Shown: positions 40,897 to 50,889, numbered from the stretch's first letter. The stretch: DNA of 64,000 nt from AP-15 sp963846635 (GCA_963846635.1 CAWJXM010000018.1:1-64000), one strand, 5' to 3'. A program made the numbers and translations. The notes: a model not told the origin generated them from the sequence alone.

Positions 40897-42396
40897 ATGA
40901 AGGGCGTGGAGCTTTACGCTCAGGTTCGTTTTGCGGTTCAGATTGAAGGGGTAAGCCGGCGGGAAGCGGCGCGTCGTTTTGGGATCGACCCGCGGACAGT
41001 GGCGAAGATGCTGGCGTTTTCGGTGCCGCCCGGGTACCGGCGGAGCCGGCCACCGGCGCGCCCGAAGCTGGACCGATTTACCGGGATCATCGACGCGATC
41101 CTGGCAAGGGATGAGGGACGGCCGAAGAAGCAGCGGCACACGGCGAAGCGGATCTTCGCACGGCTCCGCGACGAGCACGGCTACACCGGTGGGATCACCA
41201 TCGTTAGGGACTACGTGCGGGCGCACCGGCTGCGACACCGCGAGGTGTTTGTGCCGCTGCGGCATGATCCCGGTCACGCACAGGTGGATTTTGGCGAGGC
41301 GCTGGCGGAGATCGCCGGGGTGGAAGGCAAGATCCACTTCTTTGCGATGGACCTGCCGCACAGCGATGCCTGTTTCGTGCAGGCCTATCCGGAGGAGACC
41401 GCCGAAGCGTTCTGCGACGGGCACAACGCCGCGTTCAGCTTCTTTGGCAAGGTGCCGGTCTCGATCCTGTACGACAATACGACGCTGGCGGTGGCGCGCA
41501 TCCTGGGCGACGGAGTGCGCCAGCGCACGCGGATGTTCAGCGAGCTGCAGTCCCATTACGTATTTGCCGACCGGTTTGGCCGACCCGGCAAAGGCAACGA
41601 CAAAGGCAAGGTTGAGGGTCTGATCGGCTGGGTCCGCCGCAACCTGCTGGTGCCGGTACCGCGAGCAGCCAGCTTGGCGGCGCTGAACGAACAGTTGCTC
41701 GAGGGTTGTCGGCGCCGGCTCGGGGATCGGCTGCGCGGTCACGACGAGACGATCGGCGAACGGCTGGTGCGGGATCTGGCGGCGTTCCACGACTTGCCGC
41801 CGGCGCCCTACGACGCCTGCGAGAAGAAGGCAGGCCGGGTCAGCTCGCTATCGCTGGTGCGCTATCGCAGCACCGACTACTCGGTGCCGACCGCCTACGG
41901 CCACCGTGACGTGCTGATCCGCGGCTACGTCAACGAGGTGGTGATCTCCTGTGGGGCCGAGGTGATCGCCCGCCATCCGCGCTCCTACGAGCGCGAGGAC
42001 TTCGTCTTCGACCCGCTGCATTACCTGGCATTGCTCGAACACAAGATCGGCGCTCTCGACCAGGCGGCACCGCTGGTCGGCTGGGATCTGCCCGAGGAGT
42101 TCGCCACGCTGCGTCGCTTGATCGAGGCCCGCATGGCCAAGCGCGGCAAACGCGAGTTCGTCCAGATCCTGCGGCTGCTGGAGGTATTCCCCCTCGGGGA
42201 TGTGCTGGCTGGCGTCAGGGAGGCTATCGCCCGCGGTGCGATCGGCTTTGACGCGGTCAAGCATCTGGTGCTGTGTCGGATCGAGCGCCGGCCGCCGCGG
42301 CTCGACCTGACGGTCTATCCCTACCTGCCGCAGGCGCGAGTGGCGACAACCTCGGCGAAGGCTTACCTCGACCTACTCGCCGGGGCCGCATCATGA
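40897..42396 (+). CDS. istA: IS21-family transposase IstA
   Basis: The protein is 499 aa. An N-terminal helix-turn-helix (GVSRREAARRFGIDPRTVAKML) is followed by the integrase domain: AQVDFGEALAEI, VSILYDNTTLAV and KGNDKGKVEGLIGWVRRNLLVPVP with the acidic triad, then a Mu-C-like tail. The ATG at 40897 gives the usual start MKGVELYAQVRFAV. The stop overlaps the istB start (ATGA). Confidence 0.93.
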   Translation: MKGVELYAQVRFAVQIEGVSRREAARRFGIDPRTVAKMLAFSVPPGYRRSRPPARPKLDRFTGIIDAILARDEGRPKKQRHTAKRIFARLRDEHGYTGGITIVRDYVRAHRLRHREVFVPLRHDPGHAQVDFGEALAEIAGVEGKIHFFAMDLPHSDACFVQAYPEETAEAFCDGHNAAFSFFGKVPVSILYDNTTLAVARILGDGVRQRTRMFSELQSHYVFADRFGRPGKGNDKGKVEGLIGWVRRNLLVPVPRAASLAALNEQLLEGCRRRLGDRLRGHDETIGERLVRDLAAFHDLPPAPYDACEKKAGRVSSLSLVRYRSTDYSVPTAYGHRDVLIRGYVNEVVISCGAEVIARHPRSYEREDFVFDPLHYLALLEHKIGALDQAAPLVGWDLPEEFATLRRLIEARMAKRGKREFVQILRLLEVFPLGDVLAGVREAIARGAIGFDAVKHLVLCRIERRPPRLDLTVYPYLPQARVATTSAKAYLDLLAGAAS

Positions 42397-42756
42397 GCGA
42401 TACACCGCAACTGCTGCTCGCCCATCATCTCAAGGCGCTCAAGCTGCCGACGTTCTTGCGCGAATACGACAAGCTCGCCCAGCAATGCGCTGCCGAGGGG
42501 GTCGATCATCCGCGCTATTTGCTGCGCCTGGCCGAGCTCGAACTGATCGAGCGGGAACGCCGGATGGTCGAGCGCCGCATCAAGGAGGCACGGTTCCCGA
42601 CAGTGAAAAGCCTTGACAGTTTCGACTTCACGGCGCTCCCCTCGCTCAACAAAGCCTTGGTCCTGGAACTCGCCCGCTGCGAGTACATCGCACGCCGCGA
42701 GAATGTCATCGCGGTCGGCAACAGCGGCATAGCGACATAATGATCACCTCCGTACG

Positions 42757-44820
42757 TTATTGAAGAAGAAGAGTGATCTGGCGCGGATCCAGTGATACTG
42801 GACAGCCAGCAACGGCTTGCTGGACCGCCGGTAGGCCGAGATCGTCCGCTCGAATGACGTAAGGTGCACCGGGACAGACCTGATGGGCCGGAAGGATCTG
42901 GGAGCGAATGAGCCGGATCACCGTCATCTTGCTGATCGAGAGCTGCCGCGCGATCTCGTCCAACGTCAGCTCGCCGCGTTCGGCTCGCTCTCCCTCGCGG
43001 TAAACGGGGATACCGTTGTTGCTGCGCCAAGCGCGTAGTCGGCCCTCGGTCCAGGTATGGCCCTTAGCGGTCCGCCGGCCGAGGCGGTTGAGCACCGAGG
43101 CAATGTGCAGATCCGGCAGCAGCCGCGCCAATTCGCCGATGATCCGCTCAGTGTCGGTGTCGGTCTTCCAACGGTGTTGGCCACTCCAATTCTTGACGAC
43201 CTCGAGAGCGGTGTGATCACCACCCTGCCAATGGATCGCCAGCCGGAGCCGTCCTTCCTCGACCCACACGACGATTTCGCGAATAACGGTACGTAGGATC
43301 CGCTTCTTGATCTCGGGCGAGGCAGCAGGATGATCCCACGCGGCGCCAAGGTCATGACCCAGAGCAAGCAATTGCTCGCGCTCAATCTCGGTCAAGCTTG
43401 CAGTGGGCGCGGCATCGAGGGAGGCCAGTTCCTCTTCCAGCCGCTGGACGGCCCGCAGTCGCTCGTTCCAGCGGTGTTCCAGTTCGCCCGCGACCAATCG
43501 GTTGTCTGGGTCGATAGCATCATATTGCCTGCGGGCTCGGGCGGCCTCGAAGCGCGCCTGATCCAACGCGAGCGACATCTGTCTCCGCTTGTCCGAGACC
43601 TCGTGGCGATGCTCCTCGATGGCGCCGAGAGCGGCCGCCATCCCCAGCGGGTCGAGTAGCCGCAGCATTTCGCGACAGACCGCCATTTCGATACGCAGAC
43701 TGCCGAATGAGATGCACCGCCCGGCGCCGTGATTGCCCATGGCGCCGCGGCAGTGGTAGCGCGCAACCTTGCCCGGCGGGGCGCCGCTATAGGCGACGTG
43801 CAGCTTGCGGCCGCAATGGCCACAGCGCAACAGGCCGGCCAATAACGCCGGCCCCGGTCGTACGGCACCCCGCGCCATCTGCCCGCGCATATTGGTGTTC
43901 TCGGCGATCAGCCGCTGGTTTTGCTGATACTCATCCCACGCGATGTACCCCTGGTGGTGATCGATGATCAGCACCTCCCAATCTTCAGGCGACCGGCGCC
44001 GGCCGCGCTGCACCCGCCGGCGGCCGTCTTGTAGGCAGGTCTGCGTCCGGGTCCGACCGTGGGCATAGGCACCGCCGTAGATGGGGTTTGTCAGGAACTT
44101 GAGAATGGTGGCGTAGACCGGCAGCTTCCACACCACAGCGCGGCCCTCGGCACCATAGGTGACGCTGGGCAGTTCGATGCTTTCCTGGCGCAGCCAGAGC
44201 AGCACCTGGCGCATGCTGCCGAGTTCTCGGAATTTGGCGAACACCAAGCTGATCGCCTCGCGCACCCGCTTGTCTGGATCCATCTCAACCCGGTCATCCG
44301 CAGTTCGCAGATAGCCAATCGCGACGGTCGTCAAGAGCTCGCCACGAGCGGCCTTCTGCCGGAGCGCTTCCTGCGAACGCTGGCGGAAGGTCGACAGCTC
44401 CATCTCGCTCAAGGTCCCTTTCATCCCCAGAAGCAGCCGATCGTTTGGCAGGCGGGGATCATAGATCCCGTCCTCATCGATGATCAGGCTGCCGACCAGT
44501 CCGCAAAATTCAAGCAGCGTGTGCCAGTCGCGTCCGTTGCGCGCCAGCCGCGACGCCTCGATCGAGACGACGGCGCCGACCCGGCCCTGGCCAACGGCGG
44601 CAATCAGCCTTTCAAACCCGGGGCGCGCAATCCCCGATCCGGAGCGGCCGAGATCTTCGTCGAGGACGACGACCTCCTGCCAGCCCAGCTGTCGAGCCCG
44701 ACCGGCGAGCGCATATTGACGTCGGCGGCTCTCATGATTGTGCTGCACCTGGTCAAGCGTCGACTGCCGAACATAGACGTAGGCCGCGCGCCGAAGGTGG
44801 TCGGCGGTGATTTTACTCAT
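42757..44820 (-). CDS. Large serine recombinase A (687 aa)
   Basis: The catalytic domain begins VYVRQST (Ser20), with DEDLGRSGSGIARPGFERL, VSIEASRLARNGRDW and EMELSTFRQRSQEALRQKA. A recombinase domain (TNPIYGGAYAHGR), a zinc ribbon (RCGHCGRKL) and a coiled-coil region follow. The C-terminus holds a helix-turn-helix (TLDEIARQLSISKMTVIRLI). This is the plan of phage-type large serine integrases. Its stop lies 28 bases from the left junction with istB. It probably mediated the insertion. Confidence 0.92.
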   Translation of the reverse strand: MSKITADHLRRAAYVYVRQSTLDQVQHNHESRRRQYALAGRARQLGWQEVVVLDEDLGRSGSGIARPGFERLIAAVGQGRVGAVVSIEASRLARNGRDWHTLLEFCGLVGSLIIDEDGIYDPRLPNDRLLLGMKGTLSEMELSTFRQRSQEALRQKAARGELLTTVAIGYLRTADDRVEMDPDKRVREAISLVFAKFRELGSMRQVLLWLRQESIELPSVTYGAEGRAVVWKLPVYATILKFLTNPIYGGAYAHGRTRTQTCLQDGRRRVQRGRRRSPEDWEVLIIDHHQGYIAWDEYQQNQRLIAENTNMRGQMARGAVRPGPALLAGLLRCGHCGRKLHVAYSGAPPGKVARYHCRGAMGNHGAGRCISFGSLRIEMAVCREMLRLLDPLGMAAALGAIEEHRHEVSDKRRQMSLALDQARFEAARARRQYDAIDPDNRLVAGELEHRWNERLRAVQRLEEELASLDAAPTASLTEIEREQLLALGHDLGAAWDHPAASPEIKKRILRTVIREIVVWVEEGRLRLAIHWQGGDHTALEVVKNWSGQHRWKTDTDTERIIGELARLLPDLHIASVLNRLGRRTAKGHTWTEGRLRAWRSNNGIPVYREGERAERGELTLDEIARQLSISKMTVIRLIRSQILPAHQVCPGAPYVIRADDLGLPAVQQAVAGCPVSLDPRQITLLLQ

Positions 44821-44992
44821 CCGCCGCTGCCGTCATCGTCACCGCTTCGCCCGCTGACGGCGACCGAACCAGCGCCAGCATCAGAGCCTGCAGCAGGATC
44901 GTCACCTTTGCTCGAACCGCGGTCGAGAGAGTGCCCGGCTCCGCCGCCATACTGGCAAACAGATCCTGTTGCAACGGTCGAGCCTTGCGCAT
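44813..44992 (-). CDS. Small protein overlapping the start of recombinase A
   Basis: 59 aa starting MRKARPLQQDLFASMAAEPG and ending 8 bases inside the recombinase gene, which suggests coupled translation. The sequence looks like a helical accessory protein (VTILLQALMLALV). Function unknown; it could be a directionality or regulatory factor. Confidence 0.5.
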   Translation of the reverse strand: MRKARPLQQDLFASMAAEPGTLSTAVRAKVTILLQALMLALVRSPSAGEAVTMTAAADE

Positions 44993-45215
44993 GATTATCT
45001 CCTCGCAGTGACTGGGATGCCGAGGAGGATAGGACCTGGTCCAATAACCGCCGCAGATCATGTAAAGCGGTGAGAGCCAGCCGGGGCGGCGAATGGTCGG
45101 GCAACTCAGCGGCCTCGCTCCGGGTCATCCAGGCCGGCAGATGCACTAAAGTCCCGTCCGGCTGCTCAATCACATAGTAAAGCTCGTCACCATGACGATG
45201 ACGCTTGACGAGCAT
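44817..45215 (-). CDS. Small beta-rich protein of serine-recombinase element A
   Basis: The first about 75 residues (MLVKRHRHGDELYYVIEQPDGTLVHLPAWMTRSEAAEL to LRRLLDQVL) look like a compact domain similar in layout to the first ORF of element B. The Ser/Gly-rich remainder overlaps the 59-aa ORF and may not be translated as shown. Function unknown. Confidence 0.45.
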   Translation of the reverse strand: MLVKRHRHGDELYYVIEQPDGTLVHLPAWMTRSEAAELPDHSPPRLALTALHDLRRLLDQVLSSSASQSLRGDNHAQGSTVATGSVCQYGGGAGHSLDRGSSKGDDPAAGSDAGAGSVAVSGRSGDDDGSGG

Positions 45216-45543
45216 GACCTGGCTCCCCGCCCGCGGGTGGTGCCGATAATGGATCGTGACGTCGATCCCGTGATACTGCGCAGTGTGTCGTTGAGCTGAG
45301 CGGCACCGGGAAAACGCACATTGCGCTCGGATTGGGGCTGGCGGCCTGCCAGAAGGGCTTGTCGGTCGGCTTCATCACCGCGGCCGCCCTGGTCCACGAG
45401 CTGATCGAGGCCCGGGACGACAAGCGGTTGCTACGCCTGCAGCGTCAACTGGCGGCCTACAAGCTGCTGATCATCGACGAACTCGGCTATGTGCCGCTGT
45501 CGACGACCGGTGCCGAGCTGTTGTTCGAGGTCTTTAGAGATCA

Positions 45544-47778
45544 TCATGCATAATGAGCAGGTTCCTCCCTGTCATGTCCAACGCCTGGGGCGGATAAGCG
45601 CTGCAGGCGCCATTGCCAGCATTGGCCGCGCTGAAGCCGAAACGCCCGATACTCGCCACGGCGAACGCGGTCCCATAGGGCATCCTGGGAGAGATGCTCG
45701 GTTCGCATTACCTCGGCGAAGCTCGGCAGGTGGGGCGCGAGCGGACTTGAACCATTGAGGCGAACGCGGTCGTCCTCGTCGAGCCGCACCCAGACCCGAG
45801 ACGCCAACCGGTGCTGGTCGTGCGCCAGCACTCCGTGCTGCACCCAGACGTGGACAAGGGACGGCGACACCGCGAGCTGCTGGGCCACGGCCTTTACCGG
45901 CACCAGGCCATCCGCGCGTTGGCGGGCCTCCCGCGTATGCAGCGGGCAGGCCGTTTCGATCGCATGCTGCTTGCGCATGGAATGCACCCGCGCATACGTC
46001 CAGGCCTTGCCGGTTCGGGTGAGCCGGCCCTCGGCGTTGAATTGTTCCGCAATCCGGTGGTCCGGGAGCGTCTGCGCCAGTTCGCGCAGCTGGGCGATCA
46101 CCTCGGCCTCGGTACGGCTATGCCAGCCCAGGGGTGGGCAATGCACCTCATGTTGCGTGGTCACGCCGCCGCTCCAGACGATAGTGAACGCAGCGCGCCG
46201 TTCGCGCGCATCGACATCCAGCACCACTTCCGTGATGATCAGCCGCAGCATACGCTTGCGGTCCACGTCAGTCGTGGTCGCGGCGTGCCAAAGCGCCGGC
46301 AGGTCCTCGGCGAGGCGATGGACGAGTTGCTGATCGGCCTCGTTCAGTGGTAGCAGTTCGGTCCGGCGCACGACCGCGTATTCCTGCTCCAACTGTTCAA
46401 GCGCCCGCAGGGCCGTGTTCCAGCGGGTCTCAAGGGTGCGGGCAACCAGGCGGTTCTCCGGCTCGATCGCGTCGTATTGGCGTTGGGCCCGTTGTGCCTC
46501 GTAGCGGGCGCGTTCGATCCGCAGCTGCCATTGGCGATCAAGTGCCTCGTGCTCGCGCTCGAGCGCGGCAAAGGCGGTCAGAGCGGTTTCGATCGCTGCG
46601 GGCCGGACCGCCTCCAGGAACAGTGCCGCCGCAGCGGAATCCAGGTGAGCGACCGGGAAGGCCTGGCACAGGGGAGCGGCGTAGTCGATCTGTGCCCGGC
46701 GACACTGATAACGGAGGTAGTGGCTGCCATGGCTGACACTCATTCGCCGCCCGCAGTGGCCGCAGACTACGAGACCTTGCAGCAGTGCCCGGCCCTCGCG
46801 TGGCGCACCGCGGCCCTTGGCGGCGAAGTTGTAAAGGTTGTCCCGCAGGTGCTGCCGGTTCGCCAGAAACTGGTCGTAGCTGATATAGGCCGGGTAGGTG
46901 GCGGGGACGACGATATCCCATTCCTCCAGCGGCTGCCGTCGCTCGACGGTCACGGGCGGATCGCCTGGGCGAATGACCTGCTTGCGCCGGCCATAGACGA
47001 ACACGCCGGCATAGACGGGGCTGGTCAGCACCTGCTGAACCATCTGGTAGGTGGGACGAACCCAGACGATGCGGCCAGCCTCGGCGCCTTGCTGCACCAG
47101 GCGCGGCATTCTGAGGCCGTGCGCGATGAACTCCCGCTGCACCGCGCGAGCGTTGCGCAGCAGGGCGAAGCGCTCGAAGATCCGTGCCAGCGTCGTGCGC
47201 ACCTCATCGTCGGGGTCAAGCACCACCGTGCCATTGCCCTGGCGCCGGTAGCCGACGGGCAGGCGCAGCGCGAGTTCGCCGCGCCTGGCCTTGTTGAGCA
47301 GGTTGCCGCGCATCCTGGCGCGCAGGATATGCAATTCGGCGGCAAACAGCGTGCCCTTGACGCCCAGCAAAAGCCGGTCGTTCGGATCCTCAGCGCTGTA
47401 GATGCCATCCTCGTCGGCGATGAGCGTGCGGAACACCGCACAGAGTTCGATCACGCGGTGCCAATCGCTGTTGCGGCGTGACAGGCGCGACACTTCGGTG
47501 ACCAACACGAGGCCGATCTTGCCTAGACCGATCGCGGCCACCAGGCGCTGGAAGCCAGTGCGGGCCTGGCTGTCGGCGCCGGAAAGCCCAAGGTCCTCGT
47601 CAATAATCTCGATCTGGGGCGCCGGCCAGCCCAGCTGCCGCGCCCGCTCGGCGAGCTGATACTGCCGACGGGTACTCTCCTGGTTGGTCAGCACCTGCCG
47701 CGGCGTCGACTGGCGCACGTAGACAACCGCGCGCCGGTCGAGATGGCGCGGCTCGATCTTGGGCGAGATGGCGTTCAT
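45544..47778 (-). CDS. Large serine recombinase B (744 aa)
   Basis: Catalytic domain VVYVRQST (Ser24), DEDLGLSGADSQARTGFQRL and VTEVSRLSRRNSDWHRV. A recombinase domain (TSPVYAGVFVYGRRK), a zinc ribbon (VCGHCGRRMSVSHG), a long coiled coil and C-terminal helix-turn-helix motifs (VPVKAVAQQLAVSPSLVHVWV) follow. It is clearly homologous to recombinase A but diverged throughout. The stop is 7 bases from the left junction. Confidence 0.92.
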   Translation of the reverse strand: MNAISPKIEPRHLDRRAVVYVRQSTPRQVLTNQESTRRQYQLAERARQLGWPAPQIEIIDEDLGLSGADSQARTGFQRLVAAIGLGKIGLVLVTEVSRLSRRNSDWHRVIELCAVFRTLIADEDGIYSAEDPNDRLLLGVKGTLFAAELHILRARMRGNLLNKARRGELALRLPVGYRRQGNGTVVLDPDDEVRTTLARIFERFALLRNARAVQREFIAHGLRMPRLVQQGAEAGRIVWVRPTYQMVQQVLTSPVYAGVFVYGRRKQVIRPGDPPVTVERRQPLEEWDIVVPATYPAYISYDQFLANRQHLRDNLYNFAAKGRGAPREGRALLQGLVVCGHCGRRMSVSHGSHYLRYQCRRAQIDYAAPLCQAFPVAHLDSAAAALFLEAVRPAAIETALTAFAALEREHEALDRQWQLRIERARYEAQRAQRQYDAIEPENRLVARTLETRWNTALRALEQLEQEYAVVRRTELLPLNEADQQLVHRLAEDLPALWHAATTTDVDRKRMLRLIITEVVLDVDARERRAAFTIVWSGGVTTQHEVHCPPLGWHSRTEAEVIAQLRELAQTLPDHRIAEQFNAEGRLTRTGKAWTYARVHSMRKQHAIETACPLHTREARQRADGLVPVKAVAQQLAVSPSLVHVWVQHGVLAHDQHRLASRVWVRLDEDDRVRLNGSSPLAPHLPSFAEVMRTEHLSQDALWDRVRRGEYRAFRLQRGQCWQWRLQRLSAPGVGHDREEPAHYA

Positions 47779-48197
47779 GGCACGGTTCCCCTGGCGCGGG
47801 CGCCTGCCCCCGTGCAGCCGGAAGCTGCCGCTGCAGCAGGTCGGTCCAGAGCAGGACCAGGTGCCGGTGTGTCTCTGGCCGGAAGCTGCTCCATGGCGGC
47901 ACGGCCAGTAGGATCGGATCTGGGCGCACGGCGGGTCTCCGAAACGGGGGATGGCGCACCCCGTAAGGTGGCCACCAGAACCGCGAGCGCCCGCAAGCGA
48001 CCAGGCGTGAACGTCAGGGCTGGAACCGCGGCCACCGGAGACACCGGAGCGCTCGGCTCGGTATGGCGGGCCGGCAAGAGTTGCCGACCTCCATCGAGAC
48101 CCTCAATCACGAGGTGCGGCTCGCCCGCGTACCGCAGGCACCGCACCACTCTGGCCACCTGACCGAACAGCGGGTGATGCACTGCCGTAACCCGCAC
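47775..48197 (-). CDS. Small protein of serine-recombinase element B
   Basis: 140 aa starting MRVTAVHHPLFGQVARVVRCLRYAGEPHLVIEGLDGGRQLLPARHTE, a compact beta-rich domain, then a Pro/Ala/Arg-rich tail. Its end overlaps the recombinase start by 4 bases. A corresponding ORF precedes recombinase A, so this gene belongs to the element. It resembles DUF5372-type proteins often found next to such recombinases, but I am not certain of that family. Confidence 0.5.
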   Translation of the reverse strand: MRVTAVHHPLFGQVARVVRCLRYAGEPHLVIEGLDGGRQLLPARHTEPSAPVSPVAAVPALTFTPGRLRALAVLVATLRGAPSPVSETRRAPRSDPTGRAAMEQLPARDTPAPGPALDRPAAAAASGCTGAGARARGTVP

Positions 48198-48704
48198 CCG
48201 TTCGACAGGCCGGCAATGAACCTGATCAGTATGATGGTCGGATGAGCCAGCGTTATGAGCGCGGTCCCACCATCGTCACCTCCAACCTGCCGTTTGACGA
48301 GTGGACCGGCGTGTTCGGGTCCGAGCGGCTGACGGGCGCGCTGCTCGACCGGCTGACGCACCACGTCCACATCCTCGAAATGAACGGCGACAGCTATCGC
48401 CTCAAGCAGAGCAAGCAACGCCAGCGCCGACCGTAAAGGCCCGGCCGGCGGTCAGCCTGCCACGGTGCTCACTGCGGGGAAGGTCCGGTGCTCGCCATGC
48501 TCGCCATGCTCGCATTGCTGCGCGTGGCTGCGCTCCTCCCATCCCCTACGCTGCGCGCCGTGGCCAGGGCGATGCCAGGTCGGGACGGGAAAGCAGGCTC
48601 AATCAATCGAACTGGAAAGCGGGGTTCGCCGTGGCGCTGCTCGGCTCCGTCCGTGATGCATTTTTACTCCGGCGCGCCGATGCATTTTCTCTCCGGAGTT
48701 GACA

Positions 48705-49225
48705 GACAATATCCCGAGCGAGGAGTGCGCCAATGCCACACACGTACTTTTTATGCGTACTGAGTATGCTTTACGTATTGCAAAGCAAAGCAATTACGTT
48801 GACTATGTCAACGTGCGGATATGAGACGGGCCCGGGGGACCAGCCCGAACCCGCCTCAGGTTTGCAGCTAATACCGGGTGATACTGGCGAACAGGCTAAA
48901 CATCCGCCGCCAGAAACTGAACCGGAGTATTAGCAACAGGGGTGGTATCTTCGACATATCATTCCTTTCAGATTGGATGACGGTCCGGGAACCCACTTCC
49001 CGGACCGACGTCGTGGCAACATGTTGTGGTCGCCACTCCAATCCTTATCATTGTATATTACCGAACGCCGCCTCCCAATGAAATTGTGCTGAACGCGCGC
49101 GAAAGCACACCACATGTTGTGCAAGCGCAACGTCGGCCCAGCTATTGCCCGCTCGGCACGGGCAATGCGATAAACCCGCCGCTGTGGGGCGGGCCGGCCG
49201 CCACGATCTCAACACGGATGGAGCG
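48705..49225. other. Decayed spacer, one possible small ORF
   Basis: The frame 48733-48933 (66 aa, MPHTYFLCVLSMLYVLQSK then a Pro/Gly-rich part) has a GAGGAG site but no family resemblance and may be spurious. No other gene could be supported in this stretch. Confidence 0.3.
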
Positions 49226-49327
49226 ATGACTCTCGGCACGCGTTTGTTGACTTGGCTGCGCAGCGAGTATGTCGGGATAGACGGCCTCGGCATCGCGAAA
49301 AGCGCTGGGTGCTGTAATCCCGAGTAA
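49226..49327 (+). pseudogene. Fragment resembling the N-terminus of an NDUFA12-type complex I subunit
   Basis: MTLGTRLLTWLRSEYVGIDGLG resembles the start of NDUFA12-like proteins. Downstream, another frame reads EKRWVL near the expected later motif, and NPE follows after a further shift. The fragment is short, frameshifted and lies between two insertion elements. Assignment is tentative. Confidence 0.3.
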
Positions 49328-49486
49328 GGGCCGGGACCGAACGGGCTCAGACAGGCGTATCCGCACCCAGGGCTATCGCATTTGCATTTTGCCGAACTGG
49401 GCGAGGAGACGGGTTAGGAAGGTGTCGTCCAAAGCGGCGCGCATGCGCTTTCCCTTTATGGAGAGCATCAGGATCTGTGGGGTATT

Positions 49487-50889
49487 TCATGCCGCAGCGG
49501 CCTGAGCGGCCTCAGCCGAATTATCATTGGCCAGGCCGGGAAACCATTTCTCAAAGAGAGGCCGGAGCGTGCCGTCGAGTGCGCGCGTCCGGGTCTGCAA
49601 CAGCAAGTGCGCGCCGCGTTTCGTCCACTGCATCTGCTGACGTTTGGCGAAGCGTTTGCTGATGACGGCGTTCACCGTGGACTCCGCCAGGCACGAGGAG
49701 ATGCGCTCACCGGTGCGGTATCGTTCGCCATAGTTGATCAGGCTTCCGACGTTGGAAGCGATATAGACGGCGAATTCGTGCGACGCGCGGCCAAATTTCC
49801 CCAGGTTGGGGTAGTCCACGTCAAGATCGTCGACGTCGATCAAGAAGACTCAATGATCTGTCCGGCACGGTACTGGTTGCCGTGCCAAAGGAACCACTTG
49901 ATCCGCTCCAGGTCGGCCAGCAGGCGCTCGCCCACCGCATTGTCATAGTGCGCGACACCACGCGCGTATTGGCAAAGCACCGTCAATCGCATCGTGATAT
50001 GAAACCAGTCCAGAACGTGCTCGGATTCCGGTGTGACAAGTTCTGTCAACGCACGCACTTCCTCGCCGCCATCGGTCAGAAACGTGACGTCCTGGTTGGC
50101 CTGCAGGCCCTGACTCTTGAGCAGGTCGAAGAGTCGGCGCTTCGGTTTCTCATCATAGGTATGTACCAGACCGACGTAGCGGGCATCGCGCTCTTCGGGT
50201 ACCGATTGCCCGACGATGACCTCGAAATTGGTTTTGCGATCTTTCCAGTCACGTACATAACCGCCATCGAGACCGACCACGATGCGGCCTTCCGGGATGG
50301 GCAACGCGGCCCACTGCGCCGGACATCCTTCGATGAAGCAGCTCTGCTCCTCGCCCAGTTCGGCTTCGGCGCGTTCGGCGACACGGAGAGTGTGCTCGCG
50401 CAGCGTGTTGGCGTTGGCACCGGACGCGACCGGCAGGACGTCGGCGAGCAGTCCGGCCGCGGCGGCGTATGGCACGAGCGACGACCATCGCGCCTCGAGA
50501 TAGAGCCTCTCCGGAGCAACATGATCGGGAATCAAAGCGCGCAATGGCGATATGGTCGCTGGACCGCCGGGCCCCTGGCATGGGCAACGATGGAGCCGCG
50601 GGCAGGAGATTCGCACATCACTATAAAGCGTCATGAAGACGATGGGATAACCGCCCTTGCTGTGCCGGCGAACACCACACACCTCGCAACAACGATGCCG
50701 TTCCGCCCATGACGCTGCTTGGGCATCGACGATCCGTTGCTGGACGGCGGCCATCAGCGCCTTTCCCTCGACGATCGAAAGGCCAAGATCTTCCGGCCGT
50801 TCCGTCTCCTTCTCGAATAACACGATTTCCGCGGCATCACCGGCGGTGCCGTCCTCGGCGGTGATCTGAAGTAAGACTTGCACGCGCAT
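49487..50889 (-). pseudogene. ISKra4-family transposase in two overlapping frames
   Basis: Frame 1 (50889-49840) encodes MRVQVLLQITAEDG to WFHITMRLTVLCQYARG, with the Cys-rich CCEVCGVRRHSKGGYP segment, VVGLDGGYVRDWKDRK and FLTDGGEEVRALTEL catalytic regions. Frame 2 (49843-49487) continues LGKFGRASHEFAVYIASN, ESTVNAVISKRFAKRQQMQWTKRGAHLLLQTRTRALDG. The frames overlap in TTGA, so a -1 shift would join them. It is unclear whether this is programmed or a mutation. Element ends were not resolved (roughly 49420-50960). Confidence 0.8.

Larger units (their letters stand above)
42729..45304 (-). mobile_element. Serine-recombinase element A, inserted in the Walker A codons of istB
   Basis: The hexamer AGCGGC is at both junctions (42723-42728 and 45299-45304), compatible with serine-recombinase crossover at a short shared core. 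The 2.58-kb element carries three minus-strand ORFs in order: a small protein (45215), an overlapping shorter one (44992) and a 687-aa recombinase. Nothing else fits, so it is a self-mobilising minimal element. Confidence 0.8.
45538..48246 (-). mobile_element. Serine-recombinase element B, inserted in istB after the Walker B region
   Basis: Junctions share only AG (45536-45537 and 48245-48246), the 2-bp core expected for serine integrases. The 2.71-kb element carries a 744-aa recombinase and an overlapping small ORF, both on the minus strand, like element A. It lies downstream of A within the same interrupted gene. Confidence 0.8.
42393..48436 (+). pseudogene. istB: IstB helper ATPase gene split into three parts
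   Basis: Part 1 (42393-42728) ends in the first half of the Walker A motif, VIAVGNSG. Part 2 (45299-45537) continues TGKTHIALGLGLA through the Walker B LLIIDELGYVPLS to ELLFEVF. Part 3 (48245-48436) continues SQRYERGPTIVTSNLPFDEW to the stop. The three parts join in frame at AGCGGC and at AG, giving a full-length IstB. Each gap holds one element with a large serine recombinase gene on the minus strand. As sequenced the gene is inactive. Confidence 0.9.
40785..48704 (+). mobile_element. IS21-family element interrupted by two serine-recombinase elements
   Basis: Left end TGTAAGCGCCGGAGCGAAAA; right end, read inward, TGTCAACTCCGGAGAGAAAA. Each is followed by a second internal copy (CGCCGGAGTAAAAATC and GCGCCGGAGTAAAAATG), the multiple-repeat ends typical of IS21. 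The gross length is 7920 bp, but without the two inserted segments the core is about 2635 bp, normal for IS21. No matching target duplication was found at the outer boundaries. Confidence 0.85.
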
